From positions 532,013 to 546,431 of the forward strand of contig NW_003123908.1 in NCBI RefSeq assembly GCF_000003605.2: DNA of 14,419 nt. Reading direction: 5' to 3'. Shown piece by piece: positions 8,399 through 14,419 of this stretch (the stretch's first letter is position 1; each line of letters begins with the position of its first letter). Below the pieces are notes generated by a model. The model was not told the DNA's origin, ran no database searches, and was given only the letters and a program-made list of their open reading frames with translations. Both the position numbers and the translations under genes were made by a program. The DNA is from Saccoglossus kowalevskii. Lineage: Eukaryota; Hemichordata; Enteropneusta; Harrimaniidae.

Positions 8399-9141
8399 AA
8401 TGATGCACTGAAAACGCACTGAGGGTAGTTTCATTTCAAATTGTCTAGAAAATGTAGAACCGGAACCGGAATTGCGTAAAAAGAAATACGTGTCTTACAT
8501 TTGGTTTAGGCTACTGTTACAGTAAACCTACATATCTCTTTACTATAACCCTGATGTAATGACACATTAGGGTAAATATAACTAGAGTTTGAGTTTTTAT
8601 TATTTTTTAAAATAGATACAGTTTGAGGACGAGGCATATGTGTGTGGCTCGATTTTGGTCACTTTTTTCTGTTTTATACAGATTCAAAGTGTTTCTAAGG
8701 GTTACATAATCATGTCTAGCAACTTCCATTATTTATACAAATAACTTGTTATATAAATTTGTTTATGTTCAGTTACGAAAATGGTGCTCACAATTTTGGT
8801 TCAGTAAACAGTAGATTGCATGTTTTTAGCTTAATTGTGAAAGTGTGTTAAATTGTTATTACTTTAAACTTTTATGGGTTGATTTTACTGAATAGAAATT
8901 TTAAATTTTCAAGTTGTTTCCGAGTAACTACTGTTATATGTAAATGTTGATGCGATTTAGACCATCAGCAAGGCCTGACATAATTGTTATGCAAATTGCC
9001 GATTTTGTAATTCCGTGCTACGTTATTTACTTTGTTTAGAGGTTTAAAGGTTCCAAAAATACAGGTTAATAGATGGACACGTTTATATGCCTGTGAAAGA
9101 GAAACAAGTTTCACAAAATTACAACTGGAGCTAACCAAATT

Positions 9142-9190
9142 AAATATATATTATAATAAATATATATTATAATAAATATATATATTATAT
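9142..9190. repeat. AT-rich minisatellite, 16-bp unit
   Basis: The unit AAATATATATTATAAT occurs twice perfectly (9142-9157, 9158-9173), followed by a third variant with extra TA dinucleotides to 9190 and then a T-run. It is pure A/T, self-complementary and prone to cruciform extrusion and slippage. Confidence 0.85.
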
Positions 9191-9694
9191 TTTTTTTATT
9201 TCATTACAAATTATGAGTTCTAAAATACCTTGGGTCTTATTCTTAATTAAACTCTAATTATTATTTCTGTATATGAGTGCAATTTAATACTAGTATATAT
9301 TATATTAGTGAATTAAAATACAATTAAAATGCAATTCAACTGATTTAAACAATCTAAATATATGAAGACTGCACAAATCTGGCCAAAATATTACCCCGTT
9401 TTGATTTGTGTTAAATGTTACGTACCAGACTTTCAGCTGAGTTTCCGAACCGGGGTGATGTAGAACTTGAATTTATCATGTGTTCATATAGGACAAGACT
9501 ACTGAACTAATGTTCAGTTACGATTCTGCTGACATCGTACGTAATTTGCAGTGATACATAAAATTAAGGTATGTATACAAAATTGTAATGCTATTACTCA
9601 TCTCCAAAATTATTTTTTGTCTTGTATGTGAATTAAATACAAGTCTCAAATTTCCACTCCTTTTTTGACTTGATACTGCTTTCCTATCTTCCAG

Positions 9695-9818
9695 GAATCC
9701 GGAACATATTGTGCCATCGTTGCTATGTGAACCTGACGTCATAGATATAGTATCTTCCGAAATACAACACATTCAGCCTTATTATGGTATTATGGTATCA
9801 TTAATATTATTATCATAA
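9695..9818 (+). CDS. Possible terminal exon after a strong acceptor
   Basis: A very good acceptor (CTGCTTTCCTATCTTCCAG, ending 9694) opens into a frame that continues 41 residues to TAA: NPEHIVPSLLCEPDVIDIV and on through IQPYYGIMVSLILLS. Entry phase is 2, matching the donor at 8062. The peptide is acidic with a Tyr-Tyr pair near its end and no recognised domain. In frame 0 the same exon starts ESGTYCAIVAM, superficially like an Ig F strand, but stops after 11 codons. A polyadenylation-type AATAAA lies about 320 bases downstream (10136). A perfect CRE octamer (9734-9741) falls within it. It may simply be a cryptic acceptor. Confidence 0.18.
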
Positions 9819-11715
9819 CTAAAACATGTGACTGCCTTCAGATGCAACGCTTTATCACCATTTCAAAGCTTATCTGAATGTGCAACCAAGGAAGTGTTTT
9901 CTATCAGGCATGTTCAGTATTTCTTGCTTACAACGTTTAAAGTAACAATGGCGCCAGTGTTTAGGCCCAGCAGCCCCCCCCCCACTATTGCCTTGGGTTT
10001 TAAAACTATAGATACCGATGATTGATGTGCTCATCTGTCAAATTTGGGGTTTGCACATAATTCATTTAGCAGGAATCTTAGCAGACACAATTGATGTTCT
10101 CAACTATATCCCAAAATCCCTTGAGGCAACTAGGAAATAAAGTCATACTTTGACATTTAAACGTAAAGTCTGCATCAGACAAAATCTACAATACAAAAGA
10201 CAGGGTGAATTCAAAAAATAATTACTCAATTATATAAGATTAATATGATAATCGAAAAATATATATTTGAACAAAACTTAACATAACAGCAGAGCATCGT
10301 ATACAGGGAGAGAGAGAGAGATTTTGGCATAAAATGTATTCTCTCTGTACTCTTTAAACAAAACATGATATGATATAGTCGACTTTGTCATATCTAGTCT
10401 GACCCAATACCCAAAGTAGTCACCATCCATGCATCTTGCTGTTTTATGGAGTAAATTCGAATTGCATGCACGACATTCGTGTTAATGATCGCATATATAT
10501 GCATATATTTTTTAATAGAATTTATGATTTATTTATGTGATTTGGTTTATGAATATTTAATGAATGAAAATGAATATCTCTGTAAAAGCTGTATCAGTAT
10601 ACGATGCGTTTCTCGGTGATTAATATGTCAGATAAATAAATCAGTGAGTATGTGTTTGACATATCCCCGGTGTGGCACCCGTCATCATAATCGTTCACAG
10701 CCTGAGGTGACTTAAATATATTAAACATGGATATCACTGAGTCACGTGAATGATGACACTGAATTATGGTAATTGCTAAATTATCCTGGAGACTTTTAAA
10801 GGTGCGAGGTTCGTCGACATGTTCGTCTGATCATAACAATTATTTATATTCTGACAGTTTCTACTTCAAAACGAACATCATGAGAAGACACTGAAATAAT
10901 GCAAACAATACTTTCTTCTTTTGCATAATTTGGAAGGTTAAATATAATACGGAAAGTCTAGTTTATTCGGGTTATTAATGTGAGTGATATAGACATTTTA
11001 GTATAAGCGTCTGTGAAATGTACAGTGGGTGAATTTCTAATTTTAACGTTAAGTGGGTGCTACGTAGGTGCTTCTTCAGTGACACGGGAACTTCTGAAAA
11101 TGATATATTCAGGTCGCGAATTGAAGTTACTTTAATAAATGACCCATGATCAAAAGTACGAGGATAGCTCGGTACATGAAAGAATTTACATAACATATCA
11201 ACCTGGTTTCCAAAATAGGTATTACAGTTACAAATTCAACGCACGCGAAGTAATATTGAAAATAACATAGAATTTAGTTGGATAAGATTATTTATACTAC
11301 AAATAACAACAAGAATCAATATGTTTAGAGCAAGTAGATGTAGAACTACGATCGCCGTCCACCCTGGTAGAAATATCAAGAAACAATATCCCTTGCTTGT
11401 ACTGTATATGGCGTAATGTTATTCACAAATTAGATGAACGACAATATTCTGCTCTGACAATATATGTGCTCAGGTGGAAAATTACACGCTGAGACGATGA
11501 GAGTTGTTCTGCTTGTGATTAAATGTGAATATATCGGTTTGAACTATAAGTTATATTAGACAGATTGTTTTTGTAATAACAAATATGTTTATATTATGAC
11601 TTCTGGTTACGTTATGGATATTTCTTCCTAAAATGGGTTCAACGATTAAAGACAAATGAGCATATTTATTGGAGACTTATGTTACAAAAACGGCAACCAT
11701 TTTTTTATTTTACAG
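9819..11715. other. Non-coding stretch with short simple repeats
   Basis: No supportable gene. Visible items are a run of ten C (9974-9983), a (GA)7 tract (10308-10321) followed shortly by TCTCTCT that could pair with it, and a perfect palindrome GCATATATATGC (10491-10502). Short frames on both strands (for example 9828-10025 +, 10975-11196 -) resemble nothing and lack flanking signals. This would be intron if the plus-strand Ig-like exons belong to one gene. Confidence 0.5.
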
Positions 11716-11795
11716 CAGTATGCTTTGGAAATAGTCAGTCAGTCACATGCAATATGTATTTAGCGCTAAAACGTAACAACGTTTCAGAAATCAAC
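11716..11795 (+). pseudogene. Frame-broken Ig-like fragment
   Basis: A good acceptor (CCATTTTTTTATTTTACAG) precedes 11716 with phase 1 entry, the standard Ig exon phase. The open frame reads VCFGNSQSVTCNMYLALKR, then NNVSEIN, then a TAA, and three codons past the stop's start comes RW. This parallels the 6013-6131 segment: B-strand Cys, then RNNxSxI about ten residues on, then Trp at position 17-18 after Cys. The similarity suggests a diverged copy of the same half-domain, broken by the stop. It could alternatively be a poison exon, or chance. Confidence 0.22.
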
Positions 11796-13262
11796 TAAAG
11801 GTGGAGTCAACTGTGCATATAATAAACACAGTAAATTTATTGAGTAACTTATTTTTAAGTAACGCATTGATAAATAGGTTAGTAAACCCCATTCATTATA
11901 GCCGTTAAATATAAAGTAAAACAGACATAAATATACATTTATTTTTCAAACAAAATATTAAAGTTCGGGTACCGGGTGACTATCACAATGACTTGGAATC
12001 ACTGTAGAGCAAAGGTGACAATTGTAAGCAAGAATACGTTAAATACTGCCCACTGTGAAATCATTCGCAAACGTTTTAATAACAATGAAAATTGACACAA
12101 CCTATATAAAGTATATGATCCGATGACAAGAATGCCAGTACGTGATTTCAAGGCTGATTTTTTATCGTAGATGAGTACACGTAACGGTTATTTTATTAAA
12201 AAAAAGTTAGCAATTGAAATGTCAATTAGTAATTGAAATGCAACAACATGCACCGGCAATGAGGCTCTACATCAATCATGTTATTACGTCATCTGTAGGA
12301 CGTTATGCACATCGACGTGTACATTTCAGTAGCCAGTATTCGGTTTCCTATATCAACAACAATGAAATATTTAATTAGAACAACAATAATCTAAATATAG
12401 TCTACAATATGCCTTAAATAGTCAGGTGCTATTTATTATGGTAAAACGTAATTGTGGGTAAATAAGATTCATATGTGAACATTGTCCTAACGTTTGTAGC
12501 TGGCCACTTCAAACGTTTACCTACTCAAATAGTATCAGTCGCAAAATGTAAAGTGAGAACGCTTATCGTGAATAGGTTACATTATTTTTTTATCAGATTC
12601 GTTGCCCACTGAACATGTACAGATATGCATACGGCGCTTACATTAACAAATGAATGAATGCAATGATATGGTCGAGACACAGCAAACAAAATGGTTATAA
12701 AATAGTGAATAGATGATTATGCAAACATACATTACAATAGGTTGAAGCATGTCATGGAACCGACTTCAAAAGAACTCTTAGACAAAAGAGAGGAAGAAAC
12801 AAATGTTATATACACGGCTGACGTGCGTTACCGTACTATTCATCTTCCTATTTTTACACCATATTCGTTGATATTGATTTCTGTGGGTCATTGATTTACT
12901 CAAAATCCAATCTCATCTAAGAAAGTAACTAGTTTTTATTTTGCAATTTATCGGAATTCAAACGTCAGGCGTAATTACATCATATATATATTGCTTTGTG
13001 TTGTTTTATAAGTAAATCCACCCAGTGTGGCGAACATGGTGTGGAATACATATTTTATCTCTTACAATACACTAGCCATGCACGTTCGTTATTTTTAAAA
13101 TCGTAATATTATATTCGATATTTTGTGAGTACACTTCTACGAACCCAATTGATTTAACGACATATATTCTGCTGAATAGTGATAAGCATCACTCAGTGTG
13201 TTTTTTCGTAATTAGTGTTATATCAATCGTCATTCCAATACTGCTGTATTTTGTTTACCCAG
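11796..13262. other. AT-rich non-coding stretch
   Basis: No supportable gene or long frame on either strand. A small direct repeat of AATTGAAATG occurs twice near 12210-12241. The rest is AT-rich without recognisable structure and would be intronic under the plus-strand model. Confidence 0.5.
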
Positions 13263-13371
13263 ATTTAAAACAACCACAGCTCCTACTGTCAAGGTTTTCT
13301 AAAATATTTTATATGACACCTGGATACCTTCTTCATGGAATACAAGTAAAGTCGCATTGTCCACAAAACGG
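13263..13371 (+). CDS. Candidate exon, extracellular module of uncertain type
   Basis: A strong acceptor (GCTGTATTTTGTTTACCCAG) and a strong donor (ACGG/GTAAGTG) enclose 109 bases with one fully open frame, phase 1 in and phase 2 out. It encodes LKQPQLLLSRFSKIF, then YMTPGYLLHGIQVKSHCPQN and Gly. The latter recalls a sushi/CCP motif (PGYxLxG...C..NG), and the donor splits the Gly codon after its second base, as in the split CCP exons of vertebrate complement receptors. The first two CCP cysteines are absent, however, and the next candidate exon does not supply the expected Trp. An Ig B strand (GIQVKSHC) is an alternative. The phases join cleanly to 6896-7027 upstream and 13765-13925 downstream. 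Confidence 0.3.
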
Positions 13372-13764
13372 GTAAGTGTACTGAAACAATGCATGTATAT
13401 GCAGCAGATGAATTGACTGTCCACATCTATAAAATAAGTGATGGTTTCAACAAACGTTGCAGAACCGACTGATTGGACAACATTCCGTAACTGTGGTCCA
13501 ATACCGTAGAATTGAGCTGCTGTATTCTATACCATAACACGTGTTCACCCTACGTGACAGGTTTTATCTACGAGTGTTAACCCGGGAAAATTAAAACCAA
13601 CGTTCTCTTGCTTTTTGTTATTATTTTTCTTCACAAATCAATAAATCTCATAATTCTGAATAATTCTGGACAGTTTGTGTATAATTTGGAGTAATTTGTT
13701 ATGTTTAGTTTAAGTTTTCTTTGCTTGCGCATCTTTTCCGACCGAATTCATCTTTTTGACGCAG
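13372..13764 (+). other. Putative intron
   Basis: This lies between two candidate exons, beginning GTAAGT and ending TTTTTGACGCAG. Around 13453-13504 a frame reads EPTDWTTFRNCGPIP then stop, resembling the C-terminal half of a CCP module, with GFNKRC in another frame just before. If real it would be a frameshifted relic. A perfect palindrome AACACGTGTT sits at 13536-13545. Confidence 0.25.
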
Positions 13765-13925
13765 ACACAGTGACGCTAACTTAGGGGGTATTACAATCAG
13801 CTGTCCTAACAGCCATATCACGGAGCTCAACTCAACTGTCGTACTTTTAAAAATCAATTGTATAGCATATCCGTCGCCGATTGAAATGGTATTAGGGCAT
13901 CGAAACTGTTCGGCGAAGCTGCTAG
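13765..13925 (+). CDS. Candidate exon, Ig-like strands
   Basis: The acceptor TTCATCTTTTTGACGCAG and a near-perfect donor (CTAG/GTAAGTAT) flank 161 bases, open in one frame with phase 2 in and phase 1 out. The product contains GGITISCPNSHITELNSTVV followed by LLKINCIAYPSPIEMVL. The second part resembles an Ig B strand plus loop (hydrophobic alternation, Cys, Ala, Pro-x-Pro). Alternatively NSTVVLLKI with YPSP could be a G strand and inter-domain linker. Two NxS/T sequons (NST, NCS) suit an extracellular location. No C-strand Trp or DxGxYxC follows, so a whole domain is not present. Some of the open frame may be fortuitous. Confidence 0.28.
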
Positions 13926-14007
13926 GTAAGTATATGGCGATTCAATACTAATATTGATATTTACTAGCTAGCTATCCCACTATGACTTGTTCAGTGTGCC
14001 TGCTCAG

Positions 14008-14039
14008 ACTGCTGCGGCGTCTCGAGTCGTCCATTTGAT

Positions 14040-14095
<56 letters not shown>

Positions 14096-14315
14096 GTTGT
14101 GTTCAATTCCAATTTTAAATGTGCATCGATTTCTCAAAACAGTAATTTATAGACATGTATATAGTTCATCTGATCCAGAAAGTGATAGTTTAAACTTCAT
14201 GTACATGTCCAGCTTGAATTTACATGTAAATAATCTATATGCGGACGTTGAGCAGCGGACAACAACAGAGCCACCGAGCGAAATGATATTTTCCGTTTTG
14301 TGTTTCTTCATTTGA
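14008..14315 (+). CDS. Candidate terminal exon: poly-Ile membrane span and cytoplasmic tail
   Basis: A plausible acceptor (GTGTGCCTGCTCAG) gives phase 1 entry, matching the 13925 donor across an 82-base intron. The frame is open to TGA at 14313-14315. Order of segments: about 11 residues (CCGVSSRPFDS); 17 consecutive Ile from the ATC phase of a microsatellite plus MLCSIPIL, a 25-residue hydrophobic span; a basic juxtamembrane stretch (HRFLKTVIYRH); then a Ser/Asp/Glu-rich tail with NNLYADVEQRTTTEPPSEM. The orientation obeys the positive-inside rule for a type I membrane protein. LYADV resembles a tyrosine signalling motif but lacks the -2 residue of a strict ITIM. The ATG at 14094 is the only other possible start. 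The repeat may simply be non-coding. Confidence 0.28.
14042..14095. repeat. Perfect (CAT)18 microsatellite
   Basis: Eighteen uninterrupted CAT units, 54 bases, with no substitution, implying a young and probably length-variable locus. In the three plus-strand frames it reads His, Ile or Ser; on the minus strand it reads Met, Asp or stop. The Ile phase is the one continuous with the 13986-14315 open frame. Confidence 0.98.
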
Positions 14316-14419
14316 GATGCATTTCTGTAAATATTCCATATATGATGACTTTCTAGAATTCGCTGGTGTTGTCAAGAATTGTAGCATCCATTCTGGAAAT
14401 CCATATTTTAGCAGCTATT
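14316..14419. other. Possible 3' untranslated start
   Basis: These are the last 104 bases after the TGA of the candidate terminal exon. No AATAAA is present before the window ends, so a 3' end cannot be assigned. Confidence 0.3.

Larger units (their letters stand above)
7780..9694. other. Mostly non-coding stretch
   Basis: No confident gene. A segment at 7932-8062 (+) has an ACGTCACAG acceptor and a GCG/GTAATC donor, with an open frame (EKYIIHISQRTSIILARLF...) in phase 0-2. That phase would fit the segment at 9695, but neither product is recognisable. A strong acceptor ending at 8681 (TTTTATACAG) leads only to a 20-codon frame. A complex palindrome (8345-8398) and an AT-rich array (9142-9190) are listed separately. 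Confidence 0.4.

Noticed and set aside
8682-8744. Strong acceptor (TTTTATACAG) with a 20-codon frame
   Set aside because: Too short, no donor and no recognisable peptide.
9695-9730. ESGTYCAIVAM as an Ig F strand in frame 0
   Set aside because: Stops after 11 codons, and the Tyr-Cys spacing lacks the usual intervening residue.
9828-10025. 65-codon plus-strand frame with a Pro run
   Set aside because: The Pro run comes from the poly-C tract; the rest resembles nothing and the first codon is not ATG.
1-14419. CRISPR arrays, bacterial operons, IS elements, rRNA
   Set aside because: No regularly spaced repeats, no bacterial-style coding density, no transposase frame and no rRNA-like conserved blocks.

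Overview
The window looks like non-coding or intron-rich nuclear DNA from a metazoan. It is AT-rich throughout, has no long open reading frame, and carries a perfect trinucleotide microsatellite, AT-rich minisatellite blocks and many spliceosomal acceptor and donor consensus sites. There is no bacterial gene packing, ribosome-binding site or terminator. The texture (moderately frequent CpG, a possible tRNA-derived SINE relic, large gaps) fits a marine invertebrate, but the phylum cannot be named from sequence alone. No gene could be identified by outright recognition. Every coding call below is a hypothesis built from splice signals, open phase and residue patterns.

Plus strand, 6.0-14.3 kb. 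This stretch holds the best coding signal. A 132-base segment (6896-7027) has a long polypyrimidine acceptor, a GTAAGG donor, one fully open frame and symmetric phase 1-1. It encodes an immunoglobulin-like E/F/G-strand pattern (KKDLGLYIVNI). Upstream, 6013-6131 reads like the first half of an Ig domain (SILTC...KEW). Far downstream, three more segments (13263-13371, 13765-13925, 14008-14315) have acceptors, open frames and phases that join 1-2, 2-1 and 1-stop. The last contains an uninterrupted (CAT)18 microsatellite read as 17 isoleucines, followed by a basic juxtamembrane stretch and a Ser/Asp/Tyr-containing tail. Taken together this could be the 3' part of an Ig-superfamily-like single-pass membrane protein with a microsatellite-encoded transmembrane helix. 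The exon linking 6131 to 6896 is not resolved, and frame-broken Ig-like pieces (11716-11795) suggest decayed copies nearby.

Minus strand. A CpG-rich patch at about 7682-7745 has a YY1/TISU-like ATGGCGGC start and an inverted CCAAT box, suggesting a short-leader promoter firing leftward. About 1.6 kb downstream of it (6069-6106) lies a near-ideal acceptor fused directly to a GTAAGT donor, the hallmark of a recursive splice site. A 114-codon ORF at 5144-5488 is the longest frame in the window and is unrecognised.

Other structure: a 130-base tandem duplication (6246-6506) carrying a donor consensus in each copy, a 54-base imperfect palindrome centred on two fused CACGTG E-boxes (8345-8398), two perfect CRE octamers, an AT-rich 16-mer array (9142-9190) and short simple repeats. 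The remaining stretches (1-1750, 1846-5143, most of 7780-13262) show nothing I can support as genes.
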